Source: a virus
DNA length: 41,474 nt
Reading direction: 5' to 3' (one strand)
Virus record (IMG/VR): IMGVR_UViG_3300036900_000164
Coordinates: 1 to 41,474 of that record
Part shown: in pieces, positions 21,441 to 28,551 of the stretch
Layout: each line of letters opens with the position of its first letter
Numbering within the stretch: the stretch's first letter is position 1
The notes under the pieces: generated by a model
What the model saw: only the letters and a program-made list of their open reading frames with translations
Database searches by the model: none
What the model was told of the DNA's origin: nothing
Made by a program: the position numbers and the translations under genes

Positions 21441-21476
21441 GTGCTCGACCCGTTCGACCCGACCGAAGGATGACCT

Positions 21477-22550
21477 TTGCAGTTCCACACCTCCGTGACT
21501 GAACGCGGTGCGTTCCGTGATTGCAGGCGCCGATGGTATCTTGATACAGTCGAACGTCTAGGTCCCCGCTCCCAGGTTGCATGGGCCCTCCACTTCGGTA
21601 CGATCACCCACACGGGTCTCGAAGCGTACTACCGCTCAGGTCGCAACGTGACAGACATGCTCGACGCGTTCAAGGAGGAGTGGCAGGAGATAGATAACAC
21701 CCTCGCTCGTGACTACGGTGGCATGTATACGTTAGGCATCGAGGAGGAGTGGTGGCAATACTATCTTCTTGGCGAAGGGATGCTCCTCAACTACGACGCG
21801 TACGATAGACGCGAAGGGTGGTTTGATGAGGTCATCGAAGTCAACATCGAGGAGCGGGGGTTCGTCCCGATCCGTGATCTGCGTGGAAGGCGTATTCGCG
21901 GGCGTCCTCTACTATCGGGCAGGATTGATCTCGTCGTCAGAAAGGGAGATGATTTCTGGGTCTGGGACCATAAAACCGCTGCTCAGAAACCGTCATACGC
22001 TGCCCTTGACCTTGATGACCAAGGAACTGGATACTGCTACATAACGTGGAAGTCACTTGGCATCGTACCCAAGGGGTTCCTCTACAACGTACTCCTCAAG
22101 CGACTGCCCAAGGAACCACAACTACTCAAGTCGTCAGGGATGCTGTCCGTTGACAAGTCGCGCCTGATGACATACGAGAAGTTCATATCTGCGATCAAGG
22201 AGCACGACCACGACCCCGCGTGGTACAGCGATCACCTTGAGGAACTGCTGAACCGGGGATACGACGACTTCTTCAAACGTGACACCTCCGTTCGCAACCT
22301 GGAGCAACTCAAGACGTTCGAGAAGCGGGTCTACCGTGAGTACAGGGACATGCGTGACGTGATCCGCCACCCGAACCTTGCGTACCCCAATCCCAACCAA
22401 CGCAACTGCCCTGGATGCTCAGTCCTTCCCATCTGCCACGCCATGGAGGAAAATGGCAACGTCGAGGCGATGCGGGAGATGTACGTTGTCCAGGAACCAC
22501 GACACGAGATCCCAGAGGAGTTGAGGATTGGCAGCTACGCAACAACCTAA
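21477..22550 (+). CDS. Cas4/RecB-like PD-(D/E)XK nuclease with Fe-S cysteines
   Basis: A 357-aa protein from TTG 21477 (GAAGGA upstream). H45 in GTITHTGLEA, D151 in SGRIDLVV and D164-x-K166 in WVWDHKTA form the PD-(D/E)XK site. C16 with C311, C314 and C320 (NCPGCSVLPIC) give the four-cysteine iron-sulfur staple of Cas4/AddB proteins. A likely 5'-3' exonuclease acting with the adjacent recombinase. There are no Cas1/Cas2 genes here, so it is not part of a CRISPR system. Confidence 0.8.
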   Translation: MQFHTSVTERGAFRDCRRRWYLDTVERLGPRSQVAWALHFGTITHTGLEAYYRSGRNVTDMLDAFKEEWQEIDNTLARDYGGMYTLGIEEEWWQYYLLGEGMLLNYDAYDRREGWFDEVIEVNIEERGFVPIRDLRGRRIRGRPLLSGRIDLVVRKGDDFWVWDHKTAAQKPSYAALDLDDQGTGYCYITWKSLGIVPKGFLYNVLLKRLPKEPQLLKSSGMLSVDKSRLMTYEKFISAIKEHDHDPAWYSDHLEELLNRGYDDFFKRDTSVRNLEQLKTFEKRVYREYRDMRDVIRHPNLAYPNPNQRNCPGCSVLPICHAMEENGNVEAMREMYVVQEPRHEIPEELRIGSYATT

Positions 22551-23301
22551 GTCGATCAACCGTCCAAAGACACGCCCCCGCCGTACAATCGAGAAAGGTG
22601 AGCGGCGGATCAAGTGCATGATCTACGGACCCGCGGGGCAGGGCAAAACCTACTTCCTTGGTACCGCATCATTCGACCCCCGCACAACTCCCATCCTCAT
22701 CCTCGACTTTGAGGGTGGCGTCCTGTCAACATTGGAAGGTCTTCCGGGCGAGAACGAGACCTGGTTCCATATGCAGATCAGATCATGGCAGGACTACAAC
22801 AAGGCCTTTGATCGCCTCGACAAGAACGAGGAGGGGTTCAAGGCGGTTGCAATCGACTCAATGTCCGAGACCCACAAGTTCGCGCTCTTCAACATCATCG
22901 AGAAGGAGGAGGATCGAAGGAAGAACCCAGACCTGGTTGAGCAGGGCGACTACGGCACAGCGTCCGTGCAGATCAACCGTCTCGTACGCTCGTTCCGTGA
23001 CCTGCCGATGCACGTCTTCATGACTGCACACGCGAAGGATGAGACGGATCCACGTGAAGGCCTCGTGAAGAAACCAATGATGGCGGGTCGCGTTGCTGAG
23101 GAGGTACCTGGTATGATGGAGGTTGTCGGGTATCTCGCGTGGACGGAGGATGAGGAAGGCGCAATGAAGCGTACGCTCCTTCTTCAGAACTGGCCCAAGG
23201 TGCGTGTGAAGGTGCGAACACCCTGGGGAAAGACCGCCCCAGACGAGATTTACGACCCCACCGTCACCACACTTCTGGACACCCTATACTACGAGGAGTA
23301 A
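22528..23301 (+). CDS. Sak4-like RecA-fold recombinase ATPase
   Basis: A 257-aa protein. Walker A GPAGQGKT at residues 34-41, ILILDFEGG just after it and Walker B AVAIDSMSE near residue 110 match the Sak4 group of phage RecA-like annealing/recombination proteins. TTG 22528 lies 23 bases inside the nuclease gene. With the Cas4-like nuclease and the DUF669-like protein next to it, it forms a typical phage recombination module. Confidence 0.75.
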   Translation: MAATQQPKSINRPKTRPRRTIEKGERRIKCMIYGPAGQGKTYFLGTASFDPRTTPILILDFEGGVLSTLEGLPGENETWFHMQIRSWQDYNKAFDRLDKNEEGFKAVAIDSMSETHKFALFNIIEKEEDRRKNPDLVEQGDYGTASVQINRLVRSFRDLPMHVFMTAHAKDETDPREGLVKKPMMAGRVAEEVPGMMEVVGYLAWTEDEEGAMKRTLLLQNWPKVRVKVRTPWGKTAPDEIYDPTVTTLLDTLYYEE

Positions 23302-23302
23302 C

Positions 23303-23782
23303 ATGCCAGAGTTCAAGATTGACTTCGAGGAAGTAGAATCATTCGCGGCGATCCCGCAGGCGGAGTATCCTGTGGTGGTCGAGGAGGTGGAGTTGCGGGA
23401 GTCGCAATCGAGCGAGTACCCGTACCTCAACTGGAAACTGAAGGTCACGGAAGGGGAGTACGAAGGTCGCTTCGTGTGGATGATGACCAGCATGTCTCCC
23501 AAGGCGTTGTGGCGGTTGAAGGAGACACTCGACAACCTCGAGGTGCCTCTGGACGACTTCAACATGGTGGTGGACGAGGACACAAACTTCGTCATCGAAC
23601 CACAACTGGTAGGCCTGCCTGCACTGGCACCTGTCCGTGAGGACGAGTACCAGGGTCGCATCACAAACAAGGTGGACATGCTTCTGCCGGTCGGCGGTGC
23701 GCAGAAGTCGGATGCACCCATGAAGAAGGGCGCACCCAAGGCGGACGCGGCGCCACGCACACGGAAGAAGATCGTGTCGTGA
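23303..23782 (+). CDS. DUF669-like single-strand-binding candidate
   Basis: A 159-aa protein beginning MPEFKIDFEEVESF, with GEYEGRFVWMMTSMSPKALW and a lysine-rich tail (KKGAPKADAAPRTRKK). The pattern resembles DUF669 phage proteins, which are encoded beside recombinases and may bind single-stranded DNA. The ATG follows the Sak4 stop by one base. Confidence 0.6.
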   Translation: MPEFKIDFEEVESFAAIPQAEYPVVVEEVELRESQSSEYPYLNWKLKVTEGEYEGRFVWMMTSMSPKALWRLKETLDNLEVPLDDFNMVVDEDTNFVIEPQLVGLPALAPVREDEYQGRITNKVDMLLPVGGAQKSDAPMKKGAPKADAAPRTRKKIVS

Positions 23783-24225
23783 GCGAGGAGTCCTCCCACG
23801 CAAACAAAGGTGGCAGGTTTGCGTCATTGCAGGATCGAGGTCAGAACGTTTACCAAGGTCTGGAGGCGTTCGACCTCGATCCCGTGGTGGACAGCGTCAC
23901 GATGGAGGCGACAGAGTTCACCGCGCTGTGCCCCATCACCGGACAACCTGACTACTACGAGATGGAGATGGTGTTCGAGGGGTATAAAGGACTTGAATCA
24001 AAGTCCTTGAAGTTGTACCTGCAGACGTTCCGTGAGAAGGGTGCGTTCGCGGAAGCACTTGCTGCTCAGATCGCAAAGGACGTCTTCGAGGCAATAGACC
24101 CACTCTTTGTCCGCGTGACGCTACACCAGAAGTCGCGAGGTGGTATCGCTGTCTCTGCATCTGCGCTGATGCCGCAGTTGGGGATGCCACAGATGCCAAT
24201 GGGTGGTGCACCTGATGGACGGTAA
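23779..24225 (+). CDS. queF: QueF, NADPH-dependent 7-cyano-7-deazaguanine reductase
   Basis: A 148-aa protein that would reduce preQ0 to preQ1. EFTALCPITGQPD carries the catalytic cysteine C51 and aspartate D58. ESKSLKLYL (73-81) is the NADPH-binding signature of the unimodular QueF family, so this is not the amidino-transferring QueF-like branch, which lacks it. After FR, bacterial QueF has GxFHE; here the motif is GAFAE, so the His is Ala91 and only Glu92 is kept. GTG 23779 overlaps the upstream stop. Either an active variant or a specialised preQ0-binding form. Confidence 0.85.
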   Translation: MSEESSHANKGGRFASLQDRGQNVYQGLEAFDLDPVVDSVTMEATEFTALCPITGQPDYYEMEMVFEGYKGLESKSLKLYLQTFREKGAFAEALAAQIAKDVFEAIDPLFVRVTLHQKSRGGIAVSASALMPQLGMPQMPMGGAPDGR

Positions 24226-24634
24226 GGTCACCTTCCATCGCACGTTCTCAGCAGCACACCGACTCTGGTCGGACAGCAGCAAGTGCAGTAACATCCACGG
24301 ACACAACTACAGGGTGTCGGTAGGTATCGTCGGGCGGATTGGCGAGGAGTCACGCATGGTCGTGCCCTTCGAGTGGGTCAAGGACGTGATTGACAACTTC
24401 GACCACGCCCTGCTCCTGCACGTGCGAGACCCACAACTGCACGAACTAGGGAACATGACCAGGGTGGTCATCACAGATGAACTGCCGACGACAGAGACAG
24501 TGGCACAGCAGATTGCACAGGAGATCGCAGACATGCTATCCGTTGACGACACGATTCGGGAGGTGAACGTCACCCTTGCAGAGACAGACAACATCGTCGC
24601 CTTCGGGTACGCAGCATCAGTTCCGCATCAGTGA
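24215..24634 (+). CDS. queD: QueD, 6-carboxy-tetrahydropterin synthase
   Basis: A 139-aa enzyme converting dihydroneopterin triphosphate to 6-carboxy-tetrahydropterin. Zinc ligands are H15 (SAAHRL), H28 and H30 (NIHGHNY). C24 (KCSNIHGH) is the catalytic cysteine, with the NFDHALLL and PTTETVAQQI segments of the family. ATG 24215 overlaps the queF stop; GTG 24203 and 24206 are alternatives, and none has a clear Shine-Dalgarno. Confidence 0.9.
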   Translation: MDGKVTFHRTFSAAHRLWSDSSKCSNIHGHNYRVSVGIVGRIGEESRMVVPFEWVKDVIDNFDHALLLHVRDPQLHELGNMTRVVITDELPTTETVAQQIAQEIADMLSVDDTIREVNVTLAETDNIVAFGYAASVPHQ

Positions 24635-25355
24635 AATCTTCGGGCCCACCATTCAGGGTGAAGGCACCATGATCGGCACGAAGACCCACTTCATCAGGTT
24701 CGGTGGATGCGATTACAGATGCTCCTGGTGCGATTCCATGTACGCGGTGGATCCACACGAGGTGGCGAAACTACCGAAGATGACTGAGATCGAAATCGCG
24801 GACAAGGTGCTTGATCTTCCCGAGGCACGATGGGTTACGCTGTCCGGTGGCAATCCTGCGCTATTTGATCTGCACGAGTTGGTGGTGATGCTGCACGTGG
24901 CAGGATACAAGGTAGCGGTCGAAACACAGGGGACCGTCTTCAGGGATTGGTTGCGCAAGTGCGAGGTCGTCACGGTGTCACCGAAACCGCCCTCCGCAGG
25001 CAACATCACAGAGGACCATGTAGTTGAGAAGTTCATTCGTCAGATGGAACGACAGGATTTCAACTACCGAGGGCGCCTGGTCCTCAAGATCGTTATCTTC
25101 GATGACCAGGATTACGAGTACGCGAAGGACATCTTCCAGTTGTTTCCTGACTACGAACGATGGATCCAGGTCGGCAATCCTGTTGTGGACGTCCTTACAG
25201 ACAGGATGGAACAGGGGTACCACGTAGGCATGCTAATCAGCAGGTTGCAATGGTTGGCGGAGAAACTGATGGCGGATGACTCCTACGCCATGCTCGACGC
25301 CCGCGTGACACCTCAACTGCACACCCTGATATGGGGCAATGCACGTGCAACCTGA
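24576..25355 (+). CDS. queE: QueE, 7-carboxy-7-deazaguanine synthase (radical SAM)
   Basis: A 259-aa radical-SAM enzyme. FGPTIQGEG precedes the C45-x3-C49-x2-C52 cluster motif (GGCDYRCSWCDS), followed by VTLSGGNPA and ETQGT, all typical of QueE. It makes 7-carboxy-7-deazaguanine from the QueD product. TTG 24576 is the only start in frame and overlaps queD by 59 bases. Confidence 0.9.
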   Translation: MQRQTTSSPSGTQHQFRISEIFGPTIQGEGTMIGTKTHFIRFGGCDYRCSWCDSMYAVDPHEVAKLPKMTEIEIADKVLDLPEARWVTLSGGNPALFDLHELVVMLHVAGYKVAVETQGTVFRDWLRKCEVVTVSPKPPSAGNITEDHVVEKFIRQMERQDFNYRGRLVLKIVIFDDQDYEYAKDIFQLFPDYERWIQVGNPVVDVLTDRMEQGYHVGMLISRLQWLAEKLMADDSYAMLDARVTPQLHTLIWGNARAT

Positions 25356-25926
25356 CATCCAGGATCCAATCGGTACCGAGTATGCTGAGAACTCGATCCT
25401 GTTCTTGATCGAGTACCTTGGCGAGGAGCCGGGACGCGAGGGATTGCTGCGGACGCCGCAGCGCGTAGTGCAGGCATTCAAGGAACTGACATCTGGTTAT
25501 GCCCAAACCCCCGACCAGGTGTTCACGACCTTCGATGCCGAAGGGTACGACGAGATGGTAGTCGTGCGGGACATTCCTCTGGTGTCCTTATGCGAGCACC
25601 ACATGCTCCCCTTCACTGGGCGCTGCCACGTTGGGTACATCCCTCGCGCCCGGATAGCAGGCCTGTCGAAGTTCAAGAGGTTGGTAGACATATTCGCACA
25701 CAGGTTGCAAGTGCAGGAGCGTCTCACGAGGCAGATACTGGACACCATGGTCGAGGTCCTGGAACCTCGCGGCGCGATGGTGGTCATTGAGGCGGAGCAC
25801 ACCTGCATGACGATCCGTGGTGTCCAGGCACCAGGATCACTCACCGTGACGTCCGCCGTTGCTGGCGACTTCCTCGATGACCCCGAGGCACGTCACGAGT
25901 TTCTGACCCTGATCGGAAAGAGGTGA
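25339..25926 (+). CDS. folE: GTP cyclohydrolase I (first preQ0 step)
   Basis: A 195-aa enzyme converting GTP to dihydroneopterin triphosphate. SLCEHHMLPFTGRCHVGY with C85, H87/H88 and a later EAEHTCMTIRGV (C156) give the zinc site and catalytic histidines. The length is close to bacterial FolE. The ATG overlaps queE by 17 bases. Confidence 0.93.
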   Translation: MHVQPDIQDPIGTEYAENSILFLIEYLGEEPGREGLLRTPQRVVQAFKELTSGYAQTPDQVFTTFDAEGYDEMVVVRDIPLVSLCEHHMLPFTGRCHVGYIPRARIAGLSKFKRLVDIFAHRLQVQERLTRQILDTMVEVLEPRGAMVVIEAEHTCMTIRGVQAPGSLTVTSAVAGDFLDDPEARHEFLTLIGKR

Positions 25927-25930
25927 CCAA

Positions 25931-26107
25931 ATGGCAAGGCCCAATGCGCTGCGGTTAGAGAAGACGCCGCAGGAGCGACTGCGTGTGACAGTCGTGTCCG
26001 ACAACGAGCGGGACATCTCAGCAGTTGTGGACGTTGAGGAGTTCATGGCGTCGTTGCAGGAGGCACTGGATGGTGGCGAGGGACCCATCGTTGTGGGTGA
26101 GGAATGA
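25931..26107 (+). CDS. 58-aa hypothetical protein between folE and queC
   Basis: ATG 25931 after AGAGGTGA. The product MARPNALRLEKTPQERLRVT continues with an acidic helix and ends at a TGA overlapping queC. It is strictly packed within the pathway operon, so a role in it is possible. The family is unknown. Confidence 0.5.
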   Translation: MARPNALRLEKTPQERLRVTVVSDNERDISAVVDVEEFMASLQEALDGGEGPIVVGEE

Positions 26108-26808
26108 GGACCGCCATCCTGCTATCAGGAGGACTTGACTCCTCAACTGCACTCGCGCTATGCGCACAGGGCGGCGACGAGATCTACGCGATCTCGTTCG
26201 CCTATGGTTCCAAGCACGAGGATACGGAACTTGCTGCTGCTGAAAAGATAGCAGCACACTACGGAGCACATGACCACACGGTCATCCATCTCACAGAGTC
26301 ACTCTTTCATATGGGTGCCCTTGCAGGTGACGATGCGATGCCACACAAGACCTATGAAGAGTTGCATGCTGCTGAGGGGCCTTCACCGACTTACGTCCCC
26401 TTTCGCAACGCGAATCTCATCTCCCAGGCGGTAGCGTACGCGCTCGTGTGCGAGGCGGATCGCGTGGTGATAGCAGCACATGCTGAGGACGCACACAACT
26501 TCGCCTACCCTGACTGCACGCCAGAGTTCATTGGCGCGATGGCAGCGGCAGTGTATATTGGGACCTACCACAAGGTGCGACTTGAGGCACCGTTCCAGTA
26601 CCTCACGAAAGGGCAGATTGTCGAACTGGGGATGACCCTCGCTGTACCCTACGAGTACACATGGTCCTGTTACGATCCTGTGTACGACGAGGACCGCAAG
26701 GAGAACATCGCGTGTGGCAAGTGCCCGACCTGCGTTGGTCGTCGCCAGGCATTTATGCTTGCAGGAGCACACGACCCCGTACCCTACGCATCTGGGAGTT
26801 TCATCTGA
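26104..26808 (+). CDS. queC: QueC, 7-cyano-7-deazaguanine (preQ0) synthase
   Basis: A 234-aa PP-loop ATPase that turns the carboxylate into the nitrile preQ0. The PP-loop SGGLDSS is at residues 8-14. The zinc ligands C189, C204, C207 and C210 lie in WSCYD and ACGKCPTC. The ATG overlaps the upstream stop (ATGA). Confidence 0.92.
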   Translation: MRTAILLSGGLDSSTALALCAQGGDEIYAISFAYGSKHEDTELAAAEKIAAHYGAHDHTVIHLTESLFHMGALAGDDAMPHKTYEELHAAEGPSPTYVPFRNANLISQAVAYALVCEADRVVIAAHAEDAHNFAYPDCTPEFIGAMAAAVYIGTYHKVRLEAPFQYLTKGQIVELGMTLAVPYEYTWSCYDPVYDEDRKENIACGKCPTCVGRRQAFMLAGAHDPVPYASGSFI

Positions 26809-27089
26809 TGAAGAAGAGTGACCAAAAGCGTGCAATCGAGTTCACCTTCCGCAACCTGCTGCGCACGGCAGAGTTGGAGGACGACCCAGTCATGTGGGAG
26901 GCACTCATCATCTGGTGCAGGTCAAAGGAAGGTGGTCGTCACAAGGCACTGCAGCGCAAGGGTGACAACGCCTGGTGTTTTGACGAACTACCAGACAAGG
27001 CGTTGCTGTACGATCCCATGCTCATGCGCAAGACACGACTGCCAGACATGCACCCAGATCCTGACCCCGACTACGAGGCGACGCGATGA
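26808..27089 (+). CDS. 93-aa hypothetical protein
   Basis: Begins MKKSDQKRAIEFTFRNLLRT; helical and charged with a Pro/Asp-rich end. Overlaps on both sides. The family is unknown; it lies within the deazaguanine operon. Confidence 0.55.
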   Translation: MKKSDQKRAIEFTFRNLLRTAELEDDPVMWEALIIWCRSKEGGRHKALQRKGDNAWCFDELPDKALLYDPMLMRKTRLPDMHPDPDPDYEATR

Positions 27090-27340
27090 AGTTCACGCTC
27101 AAGTACGACATTCAAGAGGACCAGGACGATGGTCAGGTAGATGTGGTGATCCAGGTAATCCATGGGACCACAATCTCAGACACGATCGAACTGGTAGATA
27201 CCACGTCGAACCTGGTAGCGTACCACACCAGGCGAACTATCGAGCAACTATTCGAGGAGATGGCAGGTGCCAGAAGAGACAACCGAGCAGACACAGCAGC
27301 GCAATCAACCGCACCCACGGGGCCAGAGGACGAAGGGTAG
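27086..27340 (+). CDS. 84-aa hypothetical protein
   Basis: ATGA overlap. The strand-rich start MKFTLKYDIQEDQDDGQVDV is followed by a helix (RRTIEQLFEEMAG) and a disordered tail. The family is unknown. Confidence 0.5.
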   Translation: MKFTLKYDIQEDQDDGQVDVVIQVIHGTTISDTIELVDTTSNLVAYHTRRTIEQLFEEMAGARRDNRADTAAQSTAPTGPEDEG

Positions 27341-27497
27341 TTGTTCCTACCTTGAGTGCACGGAAGAAGCAACGCAGGCGCGACGAGTCACGGCGGGCCA
27401 AACAGGGCGTGTCCGCGTTATGGTGGACGTGTGTGACATCCACGCAGGCGCGCTTGACCAAGGTGCTCCAATCTTCCTCGAGTTCCATAAGGGATGA
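27267..27497 (+). CDS. 76-aa zinc-ribbon-like protein
   Basis: GTG 27267 after GAGGAG. CSYLEC and later VCDIHAG give a Cys3His set as in other small phage ribbons. It overlaps the previous gene by 74 bases. Confidence 0.5.
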   Translation: MPEETTEQTQQRNQPHPRGQRTKGSCSYLECTEEATQARRVTAGQTGRVRVMVDVCDIHAGALDQGAPIFLEFHKG

Positions 27498-27724
27498 CCG
27501 ACGACCCGGTCAATCACCCCTCCCACTACACGTTTGGGCAGATCGAAGTGATCGAGGTGATCGAGGACTGGAACCTTGATTACCACAGGGGAAACGCTGT
27601 AAAGTACATAGCACGGGCCCCTCACAAGGGCAACGAACTCGAGGACCTACAGAAGGCACAATGGTACCTCAACCGTGCAATAGACAACCTGTCGACCGCA
27701 TCAGGAGAAGGGAGGACGTCTTGA
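27494..27724 (+). CDS. DUF3310 protein
   Basis: A 76-aa protein. NHPSHYTFGQIEVIEVIEDW and AVKYIARAPHKGN are the signature of DUF3310, a small phage family often placed near nucleotide metabolism genes. ATGA overlap upstream; its TGA overlaps the dpdA TTG. Confidence 0.75.
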   Translation: MTDDPVNHPSHYTFGQIEVIEVIEDWNLDYHRGNAVKYIARAPHKGNELEDLQKAQWYLNRAIDNLSTASGEGRTS

Positions 27725-28551
27725 AGATAGCATTGATTCCGCCGATTGACGATCTCGCACGGTGGCGCCCAGCAGCAGACATGCACCTCGCGCTCAACCA
27801 CCTTCTCGTGAACGACGCCTACAGACACTTCATGACTGTATGTGGTAACCAGGCAGGGGACTGGATCACGCTCGACAACTCTGCACACGAGTTCCACTCA
27901 GGTCAGGCGATTCAAGAGGTCCTCACGAACGCCATTGCGATCAAGGCCCGGGAGATCGTCATCCCCGACACCCTGTTCCACGCCATGTTCACCGTCCAGC
28001 AAGCACGTGACGCCTTCAAGTTCCTTTCCGGATCTGCCCTGTTCCAGGCATGCTCACCTACACCGCGACTGATGGTCGTACCGCAAGGTCAGGATGAACT
28101 CGACTGGTCCTGGTGTCTCAAGCAGTTGGTCGAGACGGCAGACGCGTACGGGTTCAAGGACCTGCTCACGATTGGGTTGTCTAAGGATTACGACACGCGG
28201 TTCCCAGGCGGGTTGCGCCATCTGCTTCGCGGATACCTGGAACCGTACGCGTTGATCGGAATCCAGACCCATCTCCTAGGGTGGACATGCAAGTGGAACC
28301 TGTGCGATATGGCACGGGAGTTCTCCTTCATCAGGTCAGTCGATACCGCCAAACCTTTCATCTACGCGATGGCAGGGTATCGCCTCAACCATGAGAAGGA
28401 ACCACACGCGCTGCATCGTCCGGATGATTACTTCTTTTACTCGTTTGCTGAGCACCCACAGGAACTCGAGATCGCAGAAGCGAACGTCACGCAGTTCAAG
28501 TTGGCGGCGCGAGGCATCAGGTCAGCACCTCCGGCGGTGAGTATCCCATGA
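27721..28551 (+). CDS. dpdA: DpdA-like 7-deazaguanine DNA transglycosylase
   Basis: A 276-aa member of the tRNA-guanine transglycosylase superfamily of the phage DpdA type, which swaps guanine in DNA for a 7-deazaguanine. Motifs: MHLALNHLL, LDNSAHEF (D52), EIVIPDTLF (D83), MVVPQGQDE (the TGT VQG motif), THLLGW, and RSVDTAKPF, where D208 is the best candidate nucleophile. TTG 27721 has GGAGG five bases upstream and overlaps the previous stop (TTGA). It is shorter than tRNA TGT and lacks the tRNA-type C-terminal zinc motif. Lies in one operon with the preQ0/preQ1 genes and polymerase. Confidence 0.85.
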   Translation: MKIALIPPIDDLARWRPAADMHLALNHLLVNDAYRHFMTVCGNQAGDWITLDNSAHEFHSGQAIQEVLTNAIAIKAREIVIPDTLFHAMFTVQQARDAFKFLSGSALFQACSPTPRLMVVPQGQDELDWSWCLKQLVETADAYGFKDLLTIGLSKDYDTRFPGGLRHLLRGYLEPYALIGIQTHLLGWTCKWNLCDMAREFSFIRSVDTAKPFIYAMAGYRLNHEKEPHALHRPDDYFFYSFAEHPQELEIAEANVTQFKLAARGIRSAPPAVSIP

